A DNA stretch of 64,000 nt from Vibrio diazotrophicus (GCF_038452265.1 NZ_CP151843.1:372001-436000); one strand, 5' to 3'. Shown: positions 16,039 through 25,174, counted from the first letter of the stretch. Translations and numbers: made by a program. Notes: generated from the letters alone by a model not told the origin.

Positions 16039-18092
16039 CTATTCTCTTTTACTAGTGGGCATGTTTTAACTGCCGGTACGTGATTTTTTTCAGCGTTCAA
16101 AAGTTGCTGATATGAGACTTGACTGGAGCTTTTTACTGGAGGTTGTCGTTTTTCAACACCATTTGGGAGTGTGGGAGATTGACCGTTATATCCGCTTCCG
16201 TTACCTGCTCGACCGCCGGAATTCAGGTTGATGGCTGGGCCTACGATACTGACACCAGAAGCGTCTATTTTGACGAAACTACCAGCGGCTTTAAATGTGA
16301 TTTCTGCTCCTGCTTCAATGACTATTTTGGTGCCACTTTGTAAGTGAATTTCACTTCCTGCGATAGTGGTATACAGGCTACCCACTTTATGGTGATGGTT
16401 ACCGCTTATTATTTGGGTGAAGTCTTTCACGACTTTTAAGCGGCTTTCTCCGTTTACAGTGATGTGCTGATTGTTTTTGATATAGCTAAATTGGTCGTTA
16501 TCAACCGTTAAGTGCTTGTCCTGTTTTATGTGGGTTGAATGATCATTGAGAACATCGGCTTCATAATCTTTTTGAGCATGCAGATAGATTTTTTCCTCGT
16601 TGGCTTGGTCTTCAAAACTGAGCTCGTTAAATCCTGTCCCTTTATGGGTTTCAGTGCGGATAACGGTTTTGGTTTTGTTCTCCGGCAGCAAGTAGGGTGG
16701 AGTGTTTGTTGCGTGATAGGTACGCCCTGTCACGATAGGTTGGTCAGGGTCGCCATTTAAGAATGAGACAATCACTTCATGGCCTATGCGTGGAACCGCT
16801 ATAACACCGTATTGGCTTCCAGCCCAGCTTTGCGATACTCGAACCCAACAAGAACTGTGTTCGTCTCCTTTCGAGTATCTGTCCCATGGGAAGTGAAGTT
16901 TTACACGTCCGTGTTCATCACAGAAAATCTCTTCGCCCTCAGGCCCGACGACGGTGGCAATACAGGGGCCGTCCACTTGATGTTTCGCCATTGGCGTAGC
17001 TTGCCAGTGTATGTGTGCAGGAATCAGTTTGAGTTGGTTTGAGTAGGTGGTCGCGCCATGCCCACCGGCTTCTTCTAAAGCTTGTGGCTGGGTTGCGGAA
17101 TGTTGAGCATAAACGACCAGCCAATCGCGATTATTGGTGTCGTCCAGATGTTCTTCTAAATCAAATTTATATCCCGCTTGAAGTGCTGGCTCGTTGCTTT
17201 TCGCAATTGCTGTCTTCGCTTCTCTGCGCAAAAAGCCTAATCGAGCTTGGCTGTAAGATTTGCCGTTTTCGTTGTCTTTGAATCGTCCTGGAAAATCAAA
17301 GTGTTCGTATGTTTCTAATTGGTAATCCAATTCAGTGCCAGCGCTAGTTTGGCGGAAAAGATAATCGGGCTTTTTGAAGCTATAGTCAGAAAGCTGAATC
17401 TCAGAAACATCGGATTGAGTGCTCTTGATGAGAGAAAAAACGAAGGTAGAATCCGCCGTTCCACCAGCGGCAGCATTGTAAGGAATTGGCGTATTGAGCT
17501 TTGGTTGAGTATTGCTGTCATCGTTAAAAAATAACGTGTGTTTATCATTCTTATGGGCGAAGTGGTAAACGATGCCTTCTTCTGCTGCGAGTCTTTGCAC
17601 GAAAGCCAAGTCACTTTCACGGTATTGAACACAAAACTCACGCTTCTTTTTGGGCTGTTTCAAGGTAAAGACAACATCACTGATGCCCATTTCATTCAAT
17701 AACAAGGTGATGATTTCAGGAACGGTTTTTAACTGAAAAATCCTACAATTTTGGCGCAGCGACAAACGCTCTAATGAGGGAACTAGTGTGACGGAATAGT
17801 AAGAGTGTGAGTGCCCAGTGTCACCTTGGCTGAAACTTCGAACGATGCCGTTGACCTGCTGAACCTCCTCTCCGTTTCTGTACACCTTCAAATGCGCATT
17901 TCGGTCGACGATATTGTTAGCCGTGAGGTTTGCCCGACGGCTTGCTAAATCAATGTAGTAGCGAAATCCATAACAAGTATCACCGTTGTCTAAAAGGGTG
18001 TCGGATAGAGATTCATAGCCTTTGTATTCGCGTACAACAAACGTGTCTTCAGGTAGTCCATCAACCGTTAACGTGAAATTAAGCTTTGTCAT
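16035..18092 (-). CDS. vgrG: T6SS spike protein VgrG
   Basis: 685 residues. N-terminal gp27-like barrels ('DTCYGFRYYIDLASRRANLT' region), a gp5 OB-fold ('CWVRVSQSWAGSQYGVIAVPRIGHE' region; 'GDPDQPIVTGRTYHATNTPP') and the C-terminal beta-helix of VgrG are all present. After the helix comes a ~60-residue Gly/Pro/Ser-rich tail with no enzymatic domain, so this is a structural spike rather than an evolved VgrG; the tail may dock the adaptor/effector. First gene of a four-gene operon behind a sigma-54-type promoter. The core T6SS and a PAAR gene are not in this window. Confidence 0.95.
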   Translation of the reverse strand: MTKLNFTLTVDGLPEDTFVVREYKGYESLSDTLLDNGDTCYGFRYYIDLASRRANLTANNIVDRNAHLKVYRNGEEVQQVNGIVRSFSQGDTGHSHSYYSVTLVPSLERLSLRQNCRIFQLKTVPEIITLLLNEMGISDVVFTLKQPKKKREFCVQYRESDLAFVQRLAAEEGIVYHFAHKNDKHTLFFNDDSNTQPKLNTPIPYNAAAGGTADSTFVFSLIKSTQSDVSEIQLSDYSFKKPDYLFRQTSAGTELDYQLETYEHFDFPGRFKDNENGKSYSQARLGFLRREAKTAIAKSNEPALQAGYKFDLEEHLDDTNNRDWLVVYAQHSATQPQALEEAGGHGATTYSNQLKLIPAHIHWQATPMAKHQVDGPCIATVVGPEGEEIFCDEHGRVKLHFPWDRYSKGDEHSSCWVRVSQSWAGSQYGVIAVPRIGHEVIVSFLNGDPDQPIVTGRTYHATNTPPYLLPENKTKTVIRTETHKGTGFNELSFEDQANEEKIYLHAQKDYEADVLNDHSTHIKQDKHLTVDNDQFSYIKNNQHITVNGESRLKVVKDFTQIISGNHHHKVGSLYTTIAGSEIHLQSGTKIVIEAGAEITFKAAGSFVKIDASGVSIVGPAINLNSGGRAGNGSGYNGQSPTLPNGVEKRQPPVKSSSQVSYQQLLNAEKNHVPAVKTCPLVKENR

Positions 18093-18137
18093 GTATCCCT
18101 CTGAACAACGTTTATCGCATACGAGTAGAGGGAGTAG

Positions 18138-18152
18138 GCAAGTGAAGTGCCA
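18138..18152 (-). promoter_or_regulatory. Sigma-54 (RpoN) promoter upstream of vgrG
   Basis: On the minus strand the sequence reads TGGCAC-TTCAC-TTGC, a full match to the -24/-12 consensus (TGGCAC-N5-TTGC). The -12 GC lies ~46 bp from the vgrG ATG, giving a predicted leader of about 34 nt. In Vibrio cholerae, hcp and vgrG operons are sigma-54/VasH dependent, which fits. Confidence 0.85.
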
Positions 18153-18204
18153 ATTATAAAGTGTCTATATTTCAGTGGCTTAATGATTTTTTATCAAGTG
18201 GTGG

Positions 18205-18258
18205 GCAAGTTTTTACTAGTCAGCGAGCAATAAGTGACACTTGGTGCAAGTTTTTACT
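18205..18258. repeat. Direct repeats GCAAGTTTTTACT, candidate enhancer sites
   Basis: The 13-bp word GCAAGTTTTTACT occurs at 18205-18217 and 18246-18258 (41 bp apart), 53-106 bp upstream of the sigma-54 promoter. Position and pairing suit binding sites for a sigma-54 activator such as VasH (inference). Confidence 0.6.
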
Positions 18259-18647
18259 TGGATGTATTCACTATTCGCAAAAGGTGAACTCAGTGTGTAG
18301 CCGAGGAGTATTAGACAATAGTTAGGCATAACACTGGAGCAAATAAAGTTTGTGACTTCAAACAGCAAAACAACCGAGAAGTGAAGCAGGCAAATAGGTT
18401 TCGACCTAGCTTTAAAGTAAGTGAGACTTGTAGGTGGGCAATGCCTTGTTAGTTCTTTAATTATTTCAAATTAGCTCAACCTGTCTAACTGCAATGCCCT
18501 GAGTTAGTCACAGTTTAACGGTTGATTGAACGATATAGTAACTAACATAGATTCAATAGACAGCACCGCTGCCCGTTCTTTAACTACGCCTTTTAATAAC
18601 AAAACTAACTAATAAATCTATATAAATCGTACGCTCAGGAGGCCTCT

Positions 18648-19904
18648 ATGTCCCATAACTATGACAGACATATCAGTAATTTGACTAAAGATACATATGC
18701 TTTGATATTGGCAGGAGGCCGTGGTAGCCGTCTTTTTGAACTCACTGATTCTCGAGCCAAGCCAGCTGTTTATTTTGGTGGCAAGTTTCGTATTATCGAT
18801 TTCCCATTATCAAATTGTTTCAACTCAGGTATTCACCGAGTAGGTATCGCAACTCAGTATAAATCACACTCGTTGATCCGCCATATTAGCCGTGGTTGGG
18901 GAAGTTTTAGGGCTCAACAATTTGTTGAAATTTTGCCAGCTTCACAACGAACCGGTGATGATTGGTATGCTGGTACAGCAGATGCGGTATATCAAAATAT
19001 TGATATCATTCGTTCTCATAATCCTAAATACATTCTAATTTTGTCTGGTGACCATGTGTACCGCATGGATTATGGTACTTTGCTCGCTGAGCATGTGGCG
19101 AATAATGCCGATATGACAGTCTGTTGTCTTGAAGTCGATACCGAAGAAGCAGCGGGCAGTTTCGGTGTTTTGACTGTAGATTCTAAAAGTAAAATTGTTG
19201 CCTTTGATGAGAAACCAGCACAACCTAATGAGATTCCGAATAAACCGGGTAAGTGTTTGGCTTCAATGGGAAATTACCTGTTTAATGTTGATTTTCTCTT
19301 CAATCAGCTATTAAAAGATGTGGATACCGAAGGCTCGACCCATGATTTTGGACACGACATCATTCCTTCAATTATTAATGAGAGCAATGTTTTCGCGTAC
19401 TCTTTCAAAGACCCTGACAGTGACAATCAACCCTATTGGCGTGATGTGGGCACATTAGACTCATTTTGGGAAGCCAACATGGAGCTTGTTACTCCTAAGC
19501 CACAACTTGATCTTTATGATAAAGCTTGGCCAATTTGGACGTATCAAGAGCAGCTTCCACCTGCTAAATTCATTTTTGACAACGACGAACGACGCGGAAT
19601 GGCCGTAGATTCAACGGTATCAGGAGGGTGCATTATTTCAGGCTCTACCATACGAAAATCATTGTTATATTCGAGTGTTCATGCCCACTCATACAGCCTT
19701 ATCGAAGAGTCAGTGTTGTTGCATGGTAGCCATGTGGGTGAGCGTGCTAAGTTGAAACGAGTCATCCTTGACAGTTATTGTAGTGTCCCTGCCGGCTTAT
19801 GTATTGGTTATGATAGAAAGCAAGATATAGCGAATGGTTTCCGCGTGACTGAAAAAGGAGTGACCTTGGTCACTAAAGCTATGCTGGATAAACTCGCAAA
19901 ATAA
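18648..19904 (+). CDS. glgC: Glucose-1-phosphate adenylyltransferase
   Basis: 418 residues, normal GlgC length. N-terminal nucleotidyltransferase with 'ILAGGRGSRLFELTDSRAKPA' (~20-40), 'DWYAGTADAVYQN', the metal/sugar motif 'ILSGDHVYRMDYG' and 'FDEKPA', followed by a C-terminal left-handed beta-helix (~300-418) that carries allosteric sites. It makes ADP-glucose from ATP and glucose-1-phosphate, the committed step of glycogen synthesis. A strong AGGAGG lies six bases before the ATG. No glgA, glgB or glgP is adjacent, so it is a lone copy here. Confidence 0.95.
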   Translation: MSHNYDRHISNLTKDTYALILAGGRGSRLFELTDSRAKPAVYFGGKFRIIDFPLSNCFNSGIHRVGIATQYKSHSLIRHISRGWGSFRAQQFVEILPASQRTGDDWYAGTADAVYQNIDIIRSHNPKYILILSGDHVYRMDYGTLLAEHVANNADMTVCCLEVDTEEAAGSFGVLTVDSKSKIVAFDEKPAQPNEIPNKPGKCLASMGNYLFNVDFLFNQLLKDVDTEGSTHDFGHDIIPSIINESNVFAYSFKDPDSDNQPYWRDVGTLDSFWEANMELVTPKPQLDLYDKAWPIWTYQEQLPPAKFIFDNDERRGMAVDSTVSGGCIISGSTIRKSLLYSSVHAHSYSLIEESVLLHGSHVGERAKLKRVILDSYCSVPAGLCIGYDRKQDIANGFRVTEKGVTLVTKAMLDKLAK

Positions 19905-20000
19905 ACGTACCGAATTATTGCGATAGGGAAACTCTAGTCAAAGGCATCGCTTGCCGAGAACCAAGGCAAGCGAGATTGATTGGTCTGACACCCGAATTAA

Positions 20001-20036
20001 GGTCTTGTCTTCACTTTCTGAAGATAAGACCATTTT
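20001..20036. terminator. Hairpin terminator between glgC and the convergent coiled-coil gene
   Basis: GGTCTTGTCTTCA (20001-20013) pairs with TGAAGATAAGACC (20019-20031), one wobble, 5-nt loop, then ATTTT. Serves glgC and possibly the convergent gene. Confidence 0.72.
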
Positions 20037-20062
20037 GCAACTCGTCGTAATCCAGTATATCG

Positions 20063-20389
20063 CTAAATATACTTAACGACTTTCGATGCCACTTTTTCAA
20101 CTTTGTTAATTGCACCCGCTAGTTTGTCGATGGCATTCGATATCTTAGCTATATCGTTCTTAGCTTCCGTTGCCTCTTTAGTGATCTCCTTCAGTGCATC
20201 CAGAGCTTCTTGTTGTTCTTGAGACGTTGCTGTTGATTTGCCCTTTATAAGTAGCTCTAGTTTGTTTATTGCTTCGATTACAGTAAGTTCTGCGATACGT
20301 CGTTTTTCGTCACTTAAAATCGGAATATTTCTGTTTGTGATCTTTATCGTTTTAACTAAATGTTCTTCTAATTGGGTTTCAATATCCAT
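20063..20389 (-). CDS. Small helical (coiled-coil) protein of unknown function
   Basis: 108 residues, almost entirely predicted helix with heptad character ('EITKEATEAKNDIAKISNAI', ~70-90), no signal peptide and no membrane segment. AAGGA lies eight bases before the ATG. It follows the lipoprotein gene by 21 bp on the same strand, so the two are probably co-transcribed and may act together. I do not recognise the family. Confidence 0.7.
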   Translation of the reverse strand: MDIETQLEEHLVKTIKITNRNIPILSDEKRRIAELTVIEAINKLELLIKGKSTATSQEQQEALDALKEITKEATEAKNDIAKISNAIDKLAGAINKVEKVASKVVKYI

Positions 20390-20410
20390 ACATCATTCCT
20401 TCTGACGTCC

Positions 20411-21490
20411 TTAGCCTTCGTTGCTACAAGTGTATGTTTCATCTTCTAACTTAAGTGTGCCTTTGCATGAAGCGAGCAGTTCATGAAAAGAGTCAAGTTG
20501 CTTGTAATAGTCGTTAAGTTCGCTGACAGTATTCGATATTTCTGAGCTGACAAATATATCTCTTGAAACTTCGGATTTTAGAGTGTTATGTGAGACTCTT
20601 ATTTTCTCAACGGCTTTGACTAAAGCATTGCTCTTCATTTCACGGGCACTGTAATCTTTCCATGTTTCATAAATATCGTTGATCATTTCTTTGCGCTGTT
20701 GTTTATCTAGTTTGTTCGCTCGCACTAAGTCATTATAGTTTGTGAATAATTCCCTTAAAGAGGTCTGCTCATAGGCTTTTTTTAACTTCCCCAAATGGTC
20801 ATTGTTAAGTTCCTGTTCCATTGACTTCGTTACTCTGATAATCCATGGATCAGCTTCTTTTATAATAGTTTTGAGCGCCTTACGTCGTTTTGCTTCAGCT
20901 ACTGAGCGTCCTATGGCAGCTATCGAGCCAGAGACAATATCTAGGGTTTTATGGAAATCTTCATTATATGCCGTGTCGCCCGATAGAGCCTCGTATTGCG
21001 TGTATAACCCCACGAGTGAACTATCGAGTTTGATCGTTGCAGATGTAATTTCTTGAGCGGAGCCTGCGTCATTAAGCTTTTGGAGACTCTGAGCATAAGA
21101 TTGCAATGCTTTGTTGGCCTTATAAAGGTAGAGTGACTTTATCTCATTCTCTGGAATGACGGGTGTAATATCTTCAAATGTCGGTAATCCTATACGAGTA
21201 CAGAGATTGCTATTACCGTCAACGTTGTCTGTTATTTGCGAAACAACGATGAAGCATCCACCATTGGAAGAATCCTTGTTGGCCCCGTAGTGGCTTTGCT
21301 CCGCTATTCTTGACAACTTATAGTCGATACTCAATTGGTTAGTCTCGTTTATGGTAGCGTCAATCTGGCTTGTAAGTTGTTCTACAGCAGCACCATAACT
21401 ACTGATTTGGGTTGATGTTGAAGAGCAAGCGGAAAGTACTGTTATTGCCCCAAGGGCGATAACATATTGTGATAATTTGATTTTTGTCAT
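20411..21490 (-). CDS. Lipoprotein of unknown function, helical
   Basis: 359 residues. The signal peptide ends in a clear lipobox 'VLSAC|SS' (Cys ~22), predicting an outer-membrane lipoprotein. The mature part is rich in long helices with some coiled-coil character and contains a few Cys (~79, ~97, and two near the C-terminus in 'LLASCKGTLKLEDETYTCSN') that could form disulfides in the periplasm. Family not recognised. Forms a two-gene unit with the downstream coiled-coil protein. Confidence 0.75.
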   Translation of the reverse strand: MTKIKLSQYVIALGAITVLSACSSTSTQISSYGAAVEQLTSQIDATINETNQLSIDYKLSRIAEQSHYGANKDSSNGGCFIVVSQITDNVDGNSNLCTRIGLPTFEDITPVIPENEIKSLYLYKANKALQSYAQSLQKLNDAGSAQEITSATIKLDSSLVGLYTQYEALSGDTAYNEDFHKTLDIVSGSIAAIGRSVAEAKRRKALKTIIKEADPWIIRVTKSMEQELNNDHLGKLKKAYEQTSLRELFTNYNDLVRANKLDKQQRKEMINDIYETWKDYSAREMKSNALVKAVEKIRVSHNTLKSEVSRDIFVSSEISNTVSELNDYYKQLDSFHELLASCKGTLKLEDETYTCSNEG

Positions 21491-21720
21491 CCTAGCGTCC
21501 CTGTTTAGTGAAACAGCTAAAAGCGTAGTAGACGTTTAGTATTGAAAGTAGTGTGAAGATCTCAAAATAATGTTCATAGTTCGGTGCGCTCTAGGGAAGA
21601 AGGTGTACTACTGTCCAAAATTGAATTGGCTTATATTTTATTAGATTTGCGTCCTTTTTATCTGATGTTAATTAGCATCAATAGATTGGGAAATCGTTAG
21701 TGTTATTGGAATAGTTAATA

Positions 21721-21758
21721 TGGACACTGACTACAGTTGTTAACTGTGTCAGTGTCCA
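21721..21758. terminator. Long near-perfect hairpin downstream of nitrilase gene
   Basis: TGGACACTGAC + ACAGTT pair with AACTGT + GTCAGTGTCCA: 17 pairs, one bulged T (21732), 3-nt loop. It begins 15 bp beyond the nitrilase-family stop on the minus strand. No T-run follows on either strand, so it may be an unusual terminator, an mRNA-stabilising 3' structure or a relic of a mobile repeat. Confidence 0.55.
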
Positions 21759-21772
21759 ATGTAGAGGCACAC

Positions 21773-22738
21773 CTAATCTATTTTTTCTTCTGAAAATCTA
21801 GCATCAAAAGGTGACAGTTCACTACCTTTGGCCGTGAGCGGTTGATAGAGTTCTGGTCTGCGGCCACGAATCCAACGTCGCCCTGTACACATATCTAACT
21901 CGTGTGCTTTGAGGTCGGCGATGACCATATCGTCTTCGACGCAATCTGTTTCAGCTATGATTTGTCCATATGGATTAAGGATCATGGCGTTACCTGTCCT
22001 GACTTCATCCATATCGACACCGACGCCATTACTGAATATTAGAAACATCCCGTTGTCATGAGCACGTGACGGTAGCCAGCGCATTAACCATTCACGTCCT
22101 TTCTGTCCTTGCATTTCTTTACGTATGGCGTCAGGGTTTTGTTTACGGTCATACCATAATTGGGTGTCAATGAGTCCCATGGCGTTAGGACTGCGGGAAT
22201 TACAGCCACCGGTTTGATGAGGTGCAACGAGGATATCTGCGCCTTTCAAAGCGGTGATTCTGGCATTTTCGACTAGGTTATTATCCCAACAGATAAGTAT
22301 ACCTACACGGCATCCATGTGGTGTGTCAAAAACGGTATATTCACTACCACTTGCCATGTGTTTGCTGACAAATGTATGAAGTTTTCGATGCTTCTTTAGT
22401 CGGCCATCAGGCATCGCCATTGTGTAGGTATTGTAGAGGTTACCTGCATCGTCTATTTCAATTAAACCCGCACCAATACTGATTTTGTGCTTAGCGGACA
22501 TAACTAATAAAGCCTGACATGTCTCTCCCTGGGGAACACGCTCAGAGAGGGTTTGAATCTCCGACCTACTGAGTTTTGATACATGCCAATATCCAGTTAC
22601 GCACATTTCGGGAAACACTATAATTTTCACATCTAATAGTGCGGCTTTTTCTACATAGTGCTTAATGACTGAGAGATTGTAGATTTTGTCATTAGCTTTA
22701 TGATTGAACTGGACTGAGGCAACACGCACGTCTTTCAT
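21773..22738 (-). CDS. Carbon-nitrogen hydrolase (nitrilase superfamily)
   Basis: 321 residues with the nitrilase-superfamily Glu-Lys-Cys triad: Glu44 in 'VFPEMCVTGYW', Lys119 in 'HRKLHTF' and Cys150 in 'GILICWDNNLVENAR'. Such enzymes hydrolyse amides, nitriles or carbamoyl compounds in the cytoplasm. The subfamily is not certain; an aliphatic amidase or N-carbamoyl amidohydrolase is possible. It is divergent from a LysR-type regulator, which probably controls it in response to its substrate. Confidence 0.87.
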   Translation of the reverse strand: MKDVRVASVQFNHKANDKIYNLSVIKHYVEKAALLDVKIIVFPEMCVTGYWHVSKLSRSEIQTLSERVPQGETCQALLVMSAKHKISIGAGLIEIDDAGNLYNTYTMAMPDGRLKKHRKLHTFVSKHMASGSEYTVFDTPHGCRVGILICWDNNLVENARITALKGADILVAPHQTGGCNSRSPNAMGLIDTQLWYDRKQNPDAIRKEMQGQKGREWLMRWLPSRAHDNGMFLIFSNGVGVDMDEVRTGNAMILNPYGQIIAETDCVEDDMVIADLKAHELDMCTGRRWIRGRRPELYQPLTAKGSELSPFDARFSEEKID

Positions 22739-22793
22739 TGAGAGCTCCTTTGCTGTTCTGAATTGACGTCACCAGTATAAAAATTCAAATACA

Positions 22794-22807
22794 TTCCATA
22801 TAATGAA
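22794..22807. promoter_or_regulatory. Candidate LysR-type operator in the divergent nitrilase/lysR region
   Basis: Interrupted dyad TTCCATATAATGAA (TTC-N2-TATA-N2-GAA) midway between the two divergent start codons, the usual place of a LysR regulatory binding site. Short and AT-rich, so only a candidate. Confidence 0.35.
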
Positions 22808-22836
22808 AAATATTCTATGTTTAATGACGGTATGGA

Positions 22837-23724
22837 ATGGATTTCGATCAATTACGCACTTTTTGCCAGTTAGCTACAGATGGTAACTACCGAGTAGCAT
22901 CTGAACATCTTTGCATCACGCAGTCGGCTTTAACCAAAAAGATTCAGCGTCTCGAAGCGCATACCGGATTGGTTCTTTTTGAGAGAGGAAGACAAGGTGC
23001 TTGTTTGACTCAGGCTGGTCTGACGCTTCTGCCCGAAGCACAACGTATGGTGGATAACTTTAATGCCTTTCAGGCTCTAACTCATTTGGTGGCTGAGGGA
23101 ACGACGGGAACCCTTAAAATAGGCTTTGGGATATCTTCCTATCATCTTGCTCCACACTATATCGCTCAGTTTAAACAGGCGTTTCCGAATATTCATATTG
23201 TGCTCAATGACATGCCATCACAGCTACAAACTGGATCCTTATTACGCGGAGAACTTCACCTTGGCTTTAACCGACTACCAGCCATTCCTCCACTTAAAGG
23301 TATAAAGTTTTCCTCAGATCATTTAGTAGTCGCAGTTCATCGTAGCCAATTGATTGACGAAAGCGAGCTTTGGAATTCATTACGTCATTTAGATTACTTA
23401 AGACTCACACCAGAACGTGGGTTAGGGTTAGCCAAACAGATAGAAAAGTTACTGATAGAGCAAAATCAAACATTACATCCAGCACAGGAAGCTGATGATA
23501 TTCTGACACTTCTAGCACTAGTTTCAGCAAATATAGGCTTTACCATTGTTCCTGCCAGTGTTGAAAATATAGCCAATGAAAGTGTTCGTTTTATTCCATT
23601 ACCTAGTTCAAGTGCTATATGGGATGTTGGTTTAATTTGGAACGAGGACTTGGGTAATTCTGCTAGAGATAGTTTCATAAAATTCATTGTGAAAGAGAAG
23701 CTGGAAGAATTAAAAAGGTTATAA
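22837..23724 (+). CDS. LysR-family transcriptional regulator
   Basis: 295 residues with the LysR layout: N-terminal winged HTH (~1-60, 'FDQLRTFCQLATDGNYRVAS' and 'SALTKKIQRLEAHTGLVLFE') and a periplasmic-binding-protein-like effector domain (~90-290). The ATG at 22837 begins directly with the family start 'MDFDQLRTF'. It is divergent from the nitrilase-superfamily gene 98 bp away, the standard regulator/target arrangement. Confidence 0.9.
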   Translation: MDFDQLRTFCQLATDGNYRVASEHLCITQSALTKKIQRLEAHTGLVLFERGRQGACLTQAGLTLLPEAQRMVDNFNAFQALTHLVAEGTTGTLKIGFGISSYHLAPHYIAQFKQAFPNIHIVLNDMPSQLQTGSLLRGELHLGFNRLPAIPPLKGIKFSSDHLVVAVHRSQLIDESELWNSLRHLDYLRLTPERGLGLAKQIEKLLIEQNQTLHPAQEADDILTLLALVSANIGFTIVPASVENIANESVRFIPLPSSSAIWDVGLIWNEDLGNSARDSFIKFIVKEKLEELKRL

Positions 23725-23971
23725 AGTTTATTATTTGCGGCATTACGACTGAATGACGTTAAGCGACTTTTTATACCTGTAGCTATTCATAAATCTCTAA
23801 CTTAATAAAAGTACTGACAAACTTTGCCAACAAGGCGCTGACTGCTTTGGCTGGTTGAGTTAAGGTCCATTTTGCATCAATCCCTGATTGCGAACAGCGA
23901 AACATTGGTCACTTTTCCCCAATTTATACTCGTGCTAGCATCTGAGTTTAAATACGACTTAGGGTACAAAC

Positions 23972-24316
23972 ATGTCATCAGACCATTACGGAGCCAGTGC
24001 CAATTACGCACGTAAAGAAGCAGGCTATAGAGAAAAAGCTCTAAAACTCTATCCCTGGGTATGCGGAAGGTGTGCTAGAGAGTTTGTATATTCAAATCTG
24101 CGTGAATTAACGGTTCACCACAAAGATCATGATCATACGAATAACCCCGAGGATGGCAGCAATTGGGAGCTATTGTGTCTCTACTGCCACGATCATGAGC
24201 ATAGTAAATACCTAGAACATGAACTTTATGGTAGTGAGATAAAACCAGGTGAAGATGAACACAAAGGGGCGACGTACAATCCATTTGCTGATTTAGCAAA
24301 GATGATGAAGAAGTGA
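23972..24316 (+). CDS. YajD-like HNH nuclease-domain protein
   Basis: 114 residues. Zinc-binding CxxC pairs (Cys ~32/35 in 'WVCGRCAREF', Cys ~70/73 in 'LLCLYCHDHEH') frame the HNH motif 'LTVHHKDHDHTNNPEDGSNWELLC'. Sequence and length resemble E. coli YajD, a conserved protein with an HNH fold whose role is not established. Monocistronic. Confidence 0.87.
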   Translation: MSSDHYGASANYARKEAGYREKALKLYPWVCGRCAREFVYSNLRELTVHHKDHDHTNNPEDGSNWELLCLYCHDHEHSKYLEHELYGSEIKPGEDEHKGATYNPFADLAKMMKK

Positions 24317-24622
24317 ATCTAAAGCACATGAGCGATTTGACTCTTGTGCGCTAAAGTATTGATCCTGTCCCAAATTTCGGACACATCGCTTTTGTCATTA
24401 ATTGACCGATTTTGGGTAATTTTAAAAGAGACTAACATCATGTTGGCTATTCACTATTTCCTAAAGTGAATATTCAATCCTCAACGGATTATCGCTGCAT
24501 AATTTAGTAAAGCTAATTGCTTAGGCTAGTGTTTGGCGTATGTGTCGTATGACTGACGTGGAAAACTAATAACACTCCTGTAATAATTTATTTTCGTATT
24601 TTCTCTGGGAAAGTTGGAATAG
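24317..24622. other. Intergenic region between yajD-like and HTH/DUF4019 genes
   Basis: 306 bp. An imperfect inverted repeat (GCACA...GAG / CTC...TGTGC, ~24324-24350) follows the yajD-like stop and may terminate it. Nothing else recognised. Confidence 0.4.
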
Positions 24623-25174
24623 ATGGTAAATCAAGAACTAATCAAAAAACTTCGTTCAGGAAAATTCTGGTCTCAGGAACATCTGGCACTCATTGCAGGT
24701 ATCGGTCTTCGCACAGTTCAAAGAGCGGAAAATGAAGGTAAGTGTTCGTTGGAATCACAGAAAGCTATTGCAGCTGCTTTTGAACTAGATGTTGCTGATC
24801 TAAGTGTTGAATCAAATTCAACGGTTTTAGGTATAAATGATAGTAAAAGAGATGCGGCTATATCATGGTTAGAGATTGTTGATTCAGGTGAATATGCCTT
24901 GAGTTGGAGTAAAGCTGCGCCTGTGTTTCAAGAAAGGATTTCAAGTTCCAAATGGATAAGAATGCTTACTCAAATACGCACACCTTTAGGCAAAGTTATT
25001 TCTCGCTCAGTTAAAAGAGCTTCTGAACACAATTCTCTTCCTGGGGTTGCTGATGGTCAGTATCTTGTTATCAATTTCGCAGCAAGTTTTGGGAAAAAAA
25101 GCTCGGCTATAGAAACTGTGATGTTGCAGAAAATAGCCAGTGAATGGCGAGTTTCAGGGTATTTCATCAATTAA
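24623..25174 (+). CDS. XRE-type HTH protein with DUF4019-like domain
   Basis: 183 residues. N-terminal HTH (~5-58: 'WSQEHLALIAGIGLRTVQRAENEG' then 'ESQKAIAAAFELDVADL') of the type seen in regulators of accessory regions. The C-terminal ~110 residues ('AAISWLEIVDSGEYALSWSK' to the end) match DUF4019, a domain of unknown function more often found in secreted proteins. No membrane segment links the two here, so it is probably cytoplasmic. Monocistronic; targets unknown. Confidence 0.82.
   Translation: MVNQELIKKLRSGKFWSQEHLALIAGIGLRTVQRAENEGKCSLESQKAIAAAFELDVADLSVESNSTVLGINDSKRDAAISWLEIVDSGEYALSWSKAAPVFQERISSSKWIRMLTQIRTPLGKVISRSVKRASEHNSLPGVADGQYLVINFAASFGKKSSAIETVMLQKIASEWRVSGYFIN

Larger units (their letters stand above)
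18093..18647. other. Divergent intergenic region between vgrG and glgC
   Basis: 555 bp without a gene. It holds the sigma-54 promoter match and direct repeats for vgrG (left part). The right part (18300-18640) is AT-rich and should contain the glgC promoter; no specific operator recognised there. Confidence 0.6.

Noticed and set aside
23725..23971. Integron attC (VCR)-like sequence
   Set aside because: Lacks the paired core sites and imperfect dyad of an attC.
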